A stretch of DNA of 64,000 nt from Paraburkholderia gardini. Lineage in GTDB: Bacteria > Pseudomonadota > Gammaproteobacteria > Burkholderiales > Burkholderiaceae. The translations under genes and the position numbers were made by a program. Position 1 is the first letter of the stretch. The number at the start of each line of letters is the position of its first letter. This document shows, piece after piece, positions 49,720 to 58,522 of this stretch. The stretch lies in assembly GCF_907164575.1 (NCBI RefSeq), contig NZ_CAJQYY010000013.1, positions 90,938 through 154,937 of the forward strand, given 5' to 3'. The notes below the pieces were generated by a model. It saw only the letters and a list, made by a program, of their open reading frames with translations. It did no database searches and was not told the DNA's origin.

Positions 49720-51291
49720 ATGTCAGCTTCCGCTACGACCACCGCCGACGGGCCGATGCAACCGGCCCAGCCCGCGCCGCTCGCCGGCGGCGCGCTCGCC
49801 TTGCTGACGCTCGGCCTCGCGCTTGGCACGTTCATGGAAGTGCTCGATACCTCGATTGCCAACGTCGCGGTGCCGACCATTTCCGGCAGCCTCGGCGTGG
49901 CGACGAGTGAAGGCACATGGGTGATTTCGTCGTATTCGGTGGCGTCGGCGATTGCGGTGCCGCTGACCGGCTGGCTCGCGCGGCGCGTCGGCGAGGTGCG
50001 TCTCTTCACGCTTTCCGTGCTCCTGTTCACGATTGCCTCGGCGATGTGCGGCCTTGCGCACAATTTCGAATCGCTGATCGCGTTCCGGCTGGTCCAGGGG
50101 CTCGTGTCGGGTCCGATGGTGCCGTTGTCGCAGACCATCCTGATGCGCTCGTACCGGCCCGAAAAACGCGGGCTTGCGCTGGGCCTGTGGGCGATGACCG
50201 TGATCGTCGCGCCGATCTTCGGCCCGGTGATGGGCGGCTGGATCACCGACAACTACACATGGCCGTGGATCTTCTATATCAACGTGCCGATCGGGCTCTT
50301 CTCGGCGGTGTGCGCGTTTTTCCTGCTGCGCGGCCGCGAAACGAAGACGACGCGGCAGCGCATCGACGCCGTCGGGCTCACGCTGCTCGTGATCGGCGTG
50401 TCGTGTCTGCAGATGGTGCTCGACCTCGGCAAGGATCGCGACTGGTTCAATTCGACCTTCATCGTCACGCTCGGGCTCATCGCGGTGGTGTCGATCGCGT
50501 TCATGCTCGTATGGGAGATGACGGAGAAGGAGCCCGTCATCGATCTCTCGCTCTTCAAGGACCGCAACTTCGCGCTGGGCGTGCTGATCATCTCGTTCGG
50601 CTTCATGGCGTTCTTCGGCTCGGTCGTGATCTTTCCGCTCTGGCTGCAGACGGTGATGGGCTACACGGCGGGCCTTGCGGGTCTCGCGACGGCGCCTGTC
50701 GGTTTGCTGGCGCTCGTGCTGTCGCCGCTCATCGGGCGCAACATGCACCGGCTCGATCTGCGGATGGTGGCGAGCTTCGCGTTTTGCGTATTCGCGTTCG
50801 TGTCGCTGTGGAACTCGACTTTCACGCTCGACGTGCCGTTCAGCCACGTGATCTGGCCGCGTCTCGTGCAGGGCATCGGCGTCGCGTGCTTCTTCGTGCC
50901 GATGACGACGATCACGCTCTCGAGCGTGTCCGACGAGCGTCTCGCGAGCGCATCGGGCCTGTCGAATTTCTTCCGGACGCTCTCAGGCGCGATCGGCACC
51001 GCGGTCAGCACGACGTACTGGGAAAACGACGCGATCTATCACCACGCGGTGCTGTCGGAGTCGGTCAACGCCTATTCGTCGAATACGACGGCGTATAGCA
51101 ACGCGTTGTCGAGCTTGGGCATCGCCGGCCAGAGCATCACGGCGCAGATCAACCAGATCGTCACGCAGCAGGGCTACATGATGGCGACCAACGACTTCTT
51201 CCGGATCTCGTGCGTCGGTTTTGTGGTGCTCGCGGGCCTCGTGTGGATCACGAAGCCAAGGAAAGGCGCGTCGCCGTCGATGGGACACTAA
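49720..51291 (+). CDS. emrB: MFS drug efflux permease, DHA2 (EmrB/QacA) family
   Basis: A 523-residue inner-membrane proton-driven exporter with 14 predicted helices. Motif C-like LGTFMEVLDTSIANVAVPTI is in helix 1, and ARRVGEVRLF and RLVQGLVSGPMVPLSQ are DHA2 landmarks. AAGGAG precedes the start. EmrB normally pumps through EmrA and a TolC-like channel; here a NodT-type channel gene is nearby but no EmrA gene lies between marR and emrB. The substrate is unknown. Confidence 0.92.
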   Translation: MSASATTTADGPMQPAQPAPLAGGALALLTLGLALGTFMEVLDTSIANVAVPTISGSLGVATSEGTWVISSYSVASAIAVPLTGWLARRVGEVRLFTLSVLLFTIASAMCGLAHNFESLIAFRLVQGLVSGPMVPLSQTILMRSYRPEKRGLALGLWAMTVIVAPIFGPVMGGWITDNYTWPWIFYINVPIGLFSAVCAFFLLRGRETKTTRQRIDAVGLTLLVIGVSCLQMVLDLGKDRDWFNSTFIVTLGLIAVVSIAFMLVWEMTEKEPVIDLSLFKDRNFALGVLIISFGFMAFFGSVVIFPLWLQTVMGYTAGLAGLATAPVGLLALVLSPLIGRNMHRLDLRMVASFAFCVFAFVSLWNSTFTLDVPFSHVIWPRLVQGIGVACFFVPMTTITLSSVSDERLASASGLSNFFRTLSGAIGTAVSTTYWENDAIYHHAVLSESVNAYSSNTTAYSNALSSLGIAGQSITAQINQIVTQQGYMMATNDFFRISCVGFVVLAGLVWITKPRKGASPSMGH

Positions 51292-51315
51292 CGGTATCGC
51301 TTTGCGACGCCTGGC

Positions 51316-51816
51316 TCACTGCGTCACGGGCCCGCCGGTCGGCGCATGAGTGGACTGGAGCGGTCCGGTTTCAAGCTGCATTGTCGCGGCGGGCGCCGAA
51401 GCGGGTTGTTGTCCTGCCGGGCTCACGCTTGCCGCGCTGCCGCGCACGAAACGCTTGAAATCGGCGCCGGCTTCCCACGGGTTCGGCTGGCAACCCATCG
51501 CGCTGTCGCAATGCGCGGCGAAACCGATCGTCGCGGTACCGTCCTTGTTCTCCGTCTTCGTGATCTGGTAGGCGAGCGCCCGTTTGCCGCCATCCGGGCC
51601 AGCGGTCTGGATGAGCGTATCGCTGACCGATTGCAGCGCGTAACTCGATACCTGTGTAACCCACGCCTGTGCCCGCTTCCACCACATATCGCATTCGGTC
51701 CTGTTCGCACAGGTAAGCGGTGCGGTTGCGATCTGCAACGTGTCGGGATCGACCTGGCCGCTGGACGAGCAGCCTGCGGCGAGCGCGCAAAGGACAGCCA
51801 GAAGAGCTTTCTTCAT
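51316..51816 (-). CDS. Lipoprotein of unknown function
   Basis: A 166-residue protein with a lipoprotein signal peptide (MKKALLAVLCALAAGCSSSG, lipid anchor at Cys16). The middle part has TECDMWWKRAQAWV, a pattern I recall from conserved hypothetical lipoproteins of Burkholderia, with four cysteines that could form two disulfides. The C-terminal 40 residues are Pro/Ala/Thr-rich and probably disordered. It is convergent with emrB. No function can be assigned. Confidence 0.8.
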   Translation of the reverse strand: MKKALLAVLCALAAGCSSSGQVDPDTLQIATAPLTCANRTECDMWWKRAQAWVTQVSSYALQSVSDTLIQTAGPDGGKRALAYQITKTENKDGTATIGFAAHCDSAMGCQPNPWEAGADFKRFVRGSAASVSPAGQQPASAPAATMQLETGPLQSTHAPTGGPVTQ

Positions 51817-51945
51817 CGCAATCCACCCCCATCGGTTGAGCCGCGCAAGGTGACAGACGTCAAGTCACGCGGCGGCTCACTTCATGTCATGAAGGTTTGA
51901 CCGGGAGCGGTCAAGGTCGTTTCATGCGCGCGCTGCGCGCTGCAC

Positions 51946-53559
51946 TCACACGCTGAAGCGGTTCAACGTGTACGCGCGATATGCGGCGACGAAGGCGTCG
52001 AACGAACCCACTTCTTCACGTTCGAGTTTCGCCTGTTCTTCCAGTGATTTCGCGGCCAGCGCGGCGAACGCCTGAGCCTCGCCGGCCGGCAACGGACGCG
52101 CATGAAAAGCCGCCGCATGCGCGGCGCCTTGCGCGAGACCGAATTGCAGGAAGCTCTGTTTCTGGTCGCGCATGGTTTGCAGCACGCGCGCCGATGGCGT
52201 GAGCGACACGTCGGCAAGCTTCGCGCGTTGCGCGGCGACTGCGCGTGCATGTACGTCGTCGCCGCGGATCGTGTCCAGGGCGGCGGCGGCAGCATCGATC
52301 TTCCCGAACAACTCGTTCGCCCAGTCGAGCATCGGAACCGTCTTGCCGTCGCGCGTCAGTTCGAGCGCGGGCTTGCGGCCTTCCATCGTGACGCGGCCAA
52401 AGTTCCGGTTCGCTTCCGCGTAGGCGTCAGGCGGCAGCGCGGCGCTGTCGTCGAGCGCGCAGACGAGCAGATAGGCGTCGAGAAAGCGCGCTGTTTCCAG
52501 CGAAATGCCGATCGGCTCGAACGGATCGATGTCCATGCAGCGCACTTCGACGTATTGCACACCGCGTGCGGCCAGTGCATGCAACGGCCGCTCGCCGGGA
52601 TATGTGACGCGCTTCGGACGGATCGTCGAGTAGAACTCGTTTTCGATCTGCAGGACGTTCGTATTGATCTGCACCCACTCGCCGTCGCGCTGCGTGCCGA
52701 TCGCTTCGTACGGCGGATACGGCTGGCTGACCGCCTTCGCGAGCGCGTCGAGGTAGCCGGGCAGCGTGTCGTAGTCGGCGTGCAGCGCGGCCTGCGCGGT
52801 CGTGTTCGAATAGCCGAGATCGCTCATCCGCAGGCTCGTCGCGTACGGGCGATACAGCGTGTCGGCGTCGAAGGTGTCGAGCGTGTGCGCGCGCTCGCGC
52901 AAAAAGCGCCGGTCGAGCGCCGGCGAAGCGCCGAACAGGTACATCAGCAGCCAGTTCGTGCGGCGGAAATTGCGGATCAGCGCGAGATAACGTTCCGACT
53001 GGAAGTCGACCGGATTGGCTGTCGACTGCTGGTCGGCGTGCAGCAATCGCCACACTTCTTCGTTCAGCGAATAGTTGTAGTGAATGCCCGCGATGCATTG
53101 CATCGTGCGGCCATAGCGCAGCGCGAGACCGACGCGATATACGTACTTCAGCTTGCCGATATTCGACGTGCCGTAATGCGCGATCGGGATTTCGTCGTCG
53201 GCGGGCAGCACGCCTGGCATCGAGTTGTTCCACAGGATCTCGTCGCCGAGTTCAGCGTAGACGAATCGATGCAGTTCATCGAGCTTTTCAAGCGTGATGC
53301 TGGCGTCTTTCTCGGCCGGCGTGATCAGTTCGATCAGCGCTTCTGAATAATCGGTGGTCAGCGACGGGTGCGTGAGCGCCGAGCCCAGCACGCGTGGGTG
53401 TGGCGTCATCGCGAGATGACCGTCCTGCGTCACGCGCAGGCTTTCTTTTTCGATGCCGCGCAGACCGGTCGTCAGCGCGTCGCGCTGCGGGCCGGAGGTC
53501 AGCACGGACAGGCGGTGCGAAAGAGCGTCGGTCGTGCGGATGGGAGTCGTGTTGGGCAT
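51946..53559 (-). CDS. gshA: Glutamate-cysteine ligase
   Basis: A 537-residue gamma-proteobacterial-type GshA, which joins glutamate and cysteine in the first, rate-limiting step of glutathione synthesis. GIEKESLRVTQDG near residue 36 holds the metal-binding glutamates; TTDYSEALIELITP, GIHYNYS and ARGVQYVEVRCMDIDPF are family blocks. The start at 53559 is set by family length; the ribosome-binding site is weak. This is the main GCL in the window, as opposed to ybdK at 25904. Confidence 0.95.
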   Translation of the reverse strand: MPNTTPIRTTDALSHRLSVLTSGPQRDALTTGLRGIEKESLRVTQDGHLAMTPHPRVLGSALTHPSLTTDYSEALIELITPAEKDASITLEKLDELHRFVYAELGDEILWNNSMPGVLPADDEIPIAHYGTSNIGKLKYVYRVGLALRYGRTMQCIAGIHYNYSLNEEVWRLLHADQQSTANPVDFQSERYLALIRNFRRTNWLLMYLFGASPALDRRFLRERAHTLDTFDADTLYRPYATSLRMSDLGYSNTTAQAALHADYDTLPGYLDALAKAVSQPYPPYEAIGTQRDGEWVQINTNVLQIENEFYSTIRPKRVTYPGERPLHALAARGVQYVEVRCMDIDPFEPIGISLETARFLDAYLLVCALDDSAALPPDAYAEANRNFGRVTMEGRKPALELTRDGKTVPMLDWANELFGKIDAAAAALDTIRGDDVHARAVAAQRAKLADVSLTPSARVLQTMRDQKQSFLQFGLAQGAAHAAAFHARPLPAGEAQAFAALAAKSLEEQAKLEREEVGSFDAFVAAYRAYTLNRFSV

Positions 53560-53795
53560 TGATGCAGGTCGTGCGCTGTCGATGCGGTGTGCTACCGGCA
53601 ACGATCAGCGGAATTTTCGGTAGCGGGCACTTTAACATCTCGCCACGACGGCTGCTTGTGGCCACTCTGGCGGTGCTTTCAGCGTATTCGGGACTTCCCT
53701 GGCACTGCGTTTTTTCGCTTTTGCCGTGCCGCCGGGCGGTTCGTCCTGCGGTCCATTCGTTCTACTCCCTGACCGCTTGACCCTGCATCAATTCC

Positions 53796-54722
53796 CTAGC
53801 CTCCGCGTGCGCCCTGTGCGCGGTCGGCGACTTCGTTCCACAGATGCATTGCCGCATACGCTCGCCACGGGCGCCAGGCTTCGGTGCGCGCGCGTTGCTG
53901 CGCCGGACGCACGAGCGCCGGGTCGCGCGCGGCGATCGCCTGCATCAGCACCAGATCGAGTGCCGGCCACGCGTCGGCGTCGCGCCACGCGCGCATCGCG
54001 ACGTATTCGACAGTCCATGGCCCGATTCCCGGTAGCGCGAGCAGTGCCGCACGCATCGTATTGGGGTCGTCGATCCCGGCGCCGTCGACCGGCACCGCGC
54101 CCGACGCCACGGCCTGGGCAAAGCCCTGCAATGCGGCGATGCGCTTGCCGGGCATGCCGATCTGCGCGAGATCGACGGCCGCAAGTGCCGCCGGCGTCGG
54201 AAAGCGCCACGCAGTGCCTTCGTGCGCATGATCTTCGATGCGCTGGCCGGCGCGCTGCACGAGCCGGCCGATGATCGTGGTGGCGGCTTTCACGCTGACC
54301 TGCTGGCCGACGATGGCCCGTACGACCAGCTCGAAACCGGACCACGCGCCGGGCACACGCAGACCGGGCGACGTGTCGACGAGCGGCGCGAGCCACGGGT
54401 CGCCGGCGAAATGCGCGCGGATCGCGACCGGGTCGGCGTGCAGGTCGAACATCCGTGCGATCGGCGCTGCGAGCGCGCCGGCGTGCTGCCCGACGGCACC
54501 TTCGAGGCTCGCGAGAATGCAGCGCTTCTTCGGATGAAGGCGGACGGTGAGCGTGCCGCTGTCGCCGGCCCACTCGATGGCGCGCCGGTACGCGCCATCT
54601 TCGACCGCTTCGACGCCAGGCGTCGCGCGCCCCGCGAAAAAGCGCAGGACACGCGGCCAGTCGAAGGGTGGCTTGAACGGCAGTTCAAGCGTGACAGCGG
54701 CAAGCGAGGCGGATGTACTCAA
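53796..54722 (-). CDS. alkA: DNA-3-methyladenine glycosylase II
   Basis: A 308-residue base-excision glycosylase that removes alkylated purines. It has an N-terminal AlkA_N-like domain (about 10-110) and a helix-hairpin-helix GPD domain with LPGIGPWTVEYVAMRAW and the catalytic Asp in AWPALDLVLMQ. Its start overlaps the ada stop by 4 bases, so it is co-expressed with Ada as part of the adaptive response to alkylation. Length is slightly above E. coli AlkA (282). Confidence 0.93.
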   Translation of the reverse strand: MSTSASLAAVTLELPFKPPFDWPRVLRFFAGRATPGVEAVEDGAYRRAIEWAGDSGTLTVRLHPKKRCILASLEGAVGQHAGALAAPIARMFDLHADPVAIRAHFAGDPWLAPLVDTSPGLRVPGAWSGFELVVRAIVGQQVSVKAATTIIGRLVQRAGQRIEDHAHEGTAWRFPTPAALAAVDLAQIGMPGKRIAALQGFAQAVASGAVPVDGAGIDDPNTMRAALLALPGIGPWTVEYVAMRAWRDADAWPALDLVLMQAIAARDPALVRPAQQRARTEAWRPWRAYAAMHLWNEVADRAQGARGG

Positions 54723-55852
54723 GCGGCGTGATCCATATCGTGGGTTTCAGCGGGCGCGGATGAACCGCCGACGATGTCCGCGCCGGCGTGGCGCGCTTCG
54801 GCGTCCAGCAGCGCAGCCTTGCGCGGCAGACCCCAGCGATAGCCGGCGAGCGCGCCGCCCTTTTGCACGACCCGGTGGCAGGGAATCGCGAGCGCCACCG
54901 GGTTGGTCGCGCAGGCGCTGGCCACGGCGCGCACCGCGCGTGGCGAGCCGACCGCTTCGGCGATGTCGGAGTAGCTGCGCGTCTCGCCGTATGGAATGCG
55001 CCGCAGGGCGTCCCAGACCCGCAATTTGAACGCAGTCGAGGCGATGTCGAGCGGCAGATCGACCTCCTGCCGGCTGCCGCGCAGATACGCGTCGATCTGC
55101 GCGATGAACGGCATCAGCGGAGCGGCTTCGTCGCGGAGTTCGGCATTGGCGAATTCGACGCGCAGTTCGTCGACGAGCGGCCCCGCATCGTCACCGAAAG
55201 CGATCTTGCAGATGCCTTTTTCCGTGGCGGCCACCAGCACGAAGCCGAGCGACGTCGGCGCACTGGCGTAGCGCACGACGAGCCCCGCCCCCTTGCGACG
55301 GTACGCCGAAGGCGCCATGCCGAGTTCGGTGGGCGCGGTGTCGTACATGCGCGATGGTGAGCCGAAGCCGGCGTCGACCGTGGCGCGCGTGACGTCTTCG
55401 CCTCGCCGTAGCGCGTCGCGCAGCGCGGCGCCGCGTTGGGCGGCCTGATACTCGCGCGGCGACACGCCCATGACGCGCTTGAAAAGGCGCTGCAGATGAA
55501 ACGGGCTGACGTGTACGGCTTCGCCCAGTTGCGCGAGCGTGACGCGCTGCTGTGGATCGGCGTCGAGCGCCGCGCACGCGCGGTTCACGATCTCGATGTC
55601 GCGTGGCAGACGGCCGGGCTGGCAGCGCTTGCAGTCGCGATAGCCGGCGGCGCGGGCGTCATCCGCCGTGTCGAAGAATTCGACGTTTTCGCGGTGCGGC
55701 GGCCGCGACGCACACGAAGGACGGCAGAAAACGCCCGTTGTGCGGACGGCGAAGAAAAACGCGCCGTCGGCATCGACGCTGCGTTCGGTGACGGCGGCCC
55801 AGCGCTTTGCGTCGGTGGACCAGGCGGTACGGAGGGTGTTCGAGGTGTTCAT
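54719..55852 (-). CDS. ada: Bifunctional Ada: methylated-DNA repair protein and transcriptional activator
   Basis: A 377-residue Ada. The N-terminal zinc domain has Cys43, Cys47, Cys74 and Cys77 (the Cys that accepts methyl from phosphotriesters), followed by an AraC-type helix-turn-helix (about 90-185). The C-terminal O6-methylguanine methyltransferase domain has the active Cys325 in PCHRVV. All catalytic residues are present. It heads the ada-alkA operon and likely activates it when methylated. Its promoter must lie in 55853-55990. Confidence 0.95.
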   Translation of the reverse strand: MNTSNTLRTAWSTDAKRWAAVTERSVDADGAFFFAVRTTGVFCRPSCASRPPHRENVEFFDTADDARAAGYRDCKRCQPGRLPRDIEIVNRACAALDADPQQRVTLAQLGEAVHVSPFHLQRLFKRVMGVSPREYQAAQRGAALRDALRRGEDVTRATVDAGFGSPSRMYDTAPTELGMAPSAYRRKGAGLVVRYASAPTSLGFVLVAATEKGICKIAFGDDAGPLVDELRVEFANAELRDEAAPLMPFIAQIDAYLRGSRQEVDLPLDIASTAFKLRVWDALRRIPYGETRSYSDIAEAVGSPRAVRAVASACATNPVALAIPCHRVVQKGGALAGYRWGLPRKAALLDAEARHAGADIVGGSSAPAETHDMDHAA

Positions 55853-56029
55853 GACGTTCCCGGAAGGACGGTTTCGATGTTCACCAATGTAGTCGGCATC
55901 CCCTCACCCTACGCTCCGGTTCTTGCGCTGTCATTTCGGCCATTCGGCTAACGGACGGGGGTTTGCGCGATGCGCCATAAGTAATATGCGACAAATTGTC
56001 ATTTCCTCGGGTTTTCCCTTAAAAAGTTA

Positions 56030-56058
56030 TTGCATCGCACCAGGCCGTTGTGTATAGT
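56030..56058 (+). promoter_or_regulatory. Predicted promoter of the candidate small RNA
   Basis: TTGCAT (56030-56035) and TATAGT (56053-56058) are spaced by exactly 17 bases. The expected start is near G56066. A small inverted repeat GACAA-A-TTGTC lies upstream at 55990-56000 and may bind a regulator. Confidence 0.65.
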
Positions 56059-56065
56059 TGTCTCT

Positions 56066-56127
56066 GTCTCCTCCATGTCTCCTCCTGATATGGATTCAGC
56101 CCGCTCCAATAGAGCGGGCTTTTTTTT
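56066..56127 (+). ncRNA. Candidate small RNA with two CUCCUCC (anti-Shine-Dalgarno) motifs
   Basis: Between ada and the VOC gene lies a unit of promoter, about 40 bases, and a strong terminator (stem 56098-56106 with 56112-56120, then eight T). The predicted ~62-nt RNA carries TGTCTCCTCC twice (56065-56074 and 56076-56085). The second copy would sit in the loop of a short stem (56072-56076 with 56090-56094). Loops exposing CCUCC are typical of the CcsR/cuckoo class of bacterial small RNAs. No reading frame of note is inside. It could instead be a leader transcript of the downstream gene. Confidence 0.65.
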
Positions 56128-56279
56128 GCCTGTTTTTTCTCTGGCGTTACGCCTGCCGGGCCGCGCCAACGGTCATTCAACTCCTTCTGGCGCTTCCGTT
56201 TCACGCGCGCCGTCTGCCTCTCCTACACTCTTAGACGACCATCCAGCGGCGTCCAGGCCGGAACGAAGGAGAGATTCCC

Positions 56280-56705
56280 ATGAAGTTTCATATTCGCGAG
56301 ATCGACCATATCGTCATCAGGGTGCGCGATCCCGAGGCGATGACGCGTTTTTACTGCGACGTGCTCGGCTGCAACGTCGAGAAAGAGCAGCCGGACATCG
56401 GACTCACGCAGTTACGTGCCGGGCGATCGCTGATCGATTTGCTGAAAGTAGGCGGTCCGATCGACCGTCCGGAGAGCGGCTCGCCAGACGCGGGTCGCAA
56501 TATGGACCACGTCTGCCTGCGCATCGAGCCGTTCGACGCCGATGCGCTCAGAGCCCATCTGGCCGCGCACGGCGTGCAGCCTGGCGAACAGGCGTTGCGA
56601 TACGGCGCGGACGGTTACGGGCCTTCGCAGTATCTCTTCGACCCGGAAGGCAATATGGTCGAACTGAAAGGGCCACCCGAAGCGGCGCATTCCAACGCGC
56701 TCTAG
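56280..56705 (+). CDS. VOC-family (glyoxalase/dioxygenase-fold) protein
   Basis: A 141-residue protein with paired beta-alpha-beta-beta-beta modules. Metal-site candidates are His10 (IDHIVIRV), His77 (MDHVCLRI) and Glu126 (NMVELKG), as in glyoxalase I-like enzymes. The start has AAGGAG upstream. Virulence-type VOC proteins of this size occur widely; the substrate is unknown. It lies 150 bases after the small-RNA terminator. Confidence 0.88.
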   Translation: MKFHIREIDHIVIRVRDPEAMTRFYCDVLGCNVEKEQPDIGLTQLRAGRSLIDLLKVGGPIDRPESGSPDAGRNMDHVCLRIEPFDADALRAHLAAHGVQPGEQALRYGADGYGPSQYLFDPEGNMVELKGPPEAAHSNAL

Positions 56706-56745
56706 GCAAGGCATCGGAAGAAACGGCGCGGCACGGAAATACGCG

Positions 56746-57300
56746 TCAGGCGCCGGCGGGCGCCTTCAGCACCGACCACTCGATCGGCACCGGGTCGGCG
56801 GTCGAACTGCCGAGCCACGCCGCGCCGTCCTGCACCGTGCATTGCAGCCGCATCGTCCGTTCGGCCAGGCTGCCGAGCGATGCCGCCACGCCTTCGCCAA
56901 GCGACCACACTGTCACGTTGCGCAGCCGTTCCACCTTGCTGCGCACGCCCTGCCACCAGATATCGGACGTGCGTCCCGCGTACGCGATCACAATCACGTC
57001 GTTCGCGCGGCCGCTTGCCTTCGCGATGCGGCGTTCGTCCGGCTGGCCGACGTCGATCCAGGTTTCGATGGCGCCCGTCAGGTCCTTTTGCCAGAGATCC
57101 GGCTCATCGGTATCCGAGAGGCCCTTGCAGAATTCAAGGCGTTCCTGCGCGAACAGCGCGAAGGCCGCGACACGGACCATCATCCGTTCGTCGGTTTCGG
57201 ACGGATGGCGGGCGATCGTCAGCTGGTGATCGGCGTAATAGTGCCGGTCCATGTTGGCGATCTGGAGTTCAGCCTTGTAAATCGTCGATTTGATAGCCAT
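56746..57300 (-). CDS. yaeQ: YaeQ family protein
   Basis: A 184-residue protein of the YaeQ family, recognised from MAIKSTIYKAELQIANMDR, RHPSETDERMMVRVAAFALFA, EPDLWQKDLTG and IDVGQPDERRIAKASGRA. The fold is related to PD-(D/E)XK nucleases, and YaeQ was linked to RfaH complementation, but its function is not established. It is convergent with the VOC gene. Confidence 0.93.
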   Translation of the reverse strand: MAIKSTIYKAELQIANMDRHYYADHQLTIARHPSETDERMMVRVAAFALFAQERLEFCKGLSDTDEPDLWQKDLTGAIETWIDVGQPDERRIAKASGRANDVIVIAYAGRTSDIWWQGVRSKVERLRNVTVWSLGEGVAASLGSLAERTMRLQCTVQDGAAWLGSSTADPVPIEWSVLKAPAGA

Positions 57301-57365
57301 GCAGCGTTTTCAGCCCGCTCGCACGGGCGATTCAGAATAATAGGGATCAGGCAGCGGACCGCCGG

Positions 57366-58343
57366 TTAGCGGGCCGCCGCGGCGTCGAACGGGCCGCCGT
57401 AAACATCCGCGGCGGCCGCGCGCAGCGCGCCGAGCACGACCGAAGCCGCGGGTGAAAGCAGATGCGACTGGCGCGTGATGATACCGAAAGCGTCCATCCG
57501 GTACGGCAGTTCAATCGGCAGACGCTTCAGCACGCCGTATTGCTGGTACTGCCGCGTGACTTCGTCGGGCAGCACGGCGAGCATGTCGCTTTGCAGAAGC
57601 AGGCTCGCGATCGCCAGAAAATTGTTCGTGTTCACCACGTTCTGCGGCGGATTCAGCCCGATCTGCGAAAACATCATGTCGAACCGGTGACGCAGCACGC
57701 TGCCCGGCGGATGCAGCACCCAGCCGGCATTCACGATACCGCGCAGCGTCAGCCCGGCTTCGCCTTCGAGCGGATGGCCGGGCCGCGCGACGACGCACAA
57801 CGGCTCGTCGGCGAGCGGTTCGTAGTGGATCTCCGTCTTCAGCTGATTCTGCCGCTCCAGCACGCGACCGATCATGATATCGAGTTCGCCTTCGGCGACG
57901 CGCGGCAACATCACGTCCGACGTTTCGACCTGCACCCAGATCTGCAACCGCGGATATTGCGTCTTCACGCTCGCGATCGCCCGCGGCACCATCGTCGCGA
58001 CCGCCGCCGCGATCACACCGATGCGCACCTGGCCGGCAAGTCCTTCGCGTAACGCCGATATTTCATCGTGCGCCTGACTGAGGTTCGACAGCACCATCCG
58101 GGCGTGGCGAATCATCACTTCGCCGTACAGCGTGGCGTGCATCCCGTGCGGGGTACGGTCGAAGAGGCTCACGCCGAGCATGTCCTCGAGTTCCTTCAGC
58201 AATCGCGATGCCGCGGGCTGCGTCATGCCCAGCACATCGGCGGCGCGGCGCACGTTGCCTTCTTCTTCCATCGCCGCGAGCAGCAGCAGCTGCCGCGTTT
58301 TCAGCCGCGCGCGCACAAACCAGTTCGAATAGCTGCGGGTCAT
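57366..58343 (-). CDS. LysR-family regulator (GbpR-like)
   Basis: A 325-residue LysR regulator with helix-turn-helix EEEGNVRRAADVLGMTQPAA (about 27-46) and a long effector domain. The N-terminal extension SYSNWFVRARLKTRQLLLLAAM and PHGMHATLYGEVMIRHARM are features I associate with GbpR, the regulator of sugar ABC transport genes in Agrobacterium and Azospirillum. It is divergent from the aldehyde dehydrogenase and sugar importer operon, which supports control of pentose use in response to a sugar or sugar acid. Confidence 0.9.
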   Translation of the reverse strand: MTRSYSNWFVRARLKTRQLLLLAAMEEEGNVRRAADVLGMTQPAASRLLKELEDMLGVSLFDRTPHGMHATLYGEVMIRHARMVLSNLSQAHDEISALREGLAGQVRIGVIAAAVATMVPRAIASVKTQYPRLQIWVQVETSDVMLPRVAEGELDIMIGRVLERQNQLKTEIHYEPLADEPLCVVARPGHPLEGEAGLTLRGIVNAGWVLHPPGSVLRHRFDMMFSQIGLNPPQNVVNTNNFLAIASLLLQSDMLAVLPDEVTRQYQQYGVLKRLPIELPYRMDAFGIITRQSHLLSPAASVVLGALRAAAADVYGGPFDAAAAR

Positions 58344-58522
58344 CGCGTGTCTCGTTCCGTTGTCGTGTCATGCCGCGACGCGCTGGAAAATGCGTCGCAG
58401 CGGCGTGAATGCAGTTTTCGCTATACCAGAAACGATATCACGATGTCCCAAAAAGGGATTGGAAAGTTATTGCAGCGACTCATACCATTCGTGGACTTTC
58501 AGCGAACCGGCAGTGTGCATTG

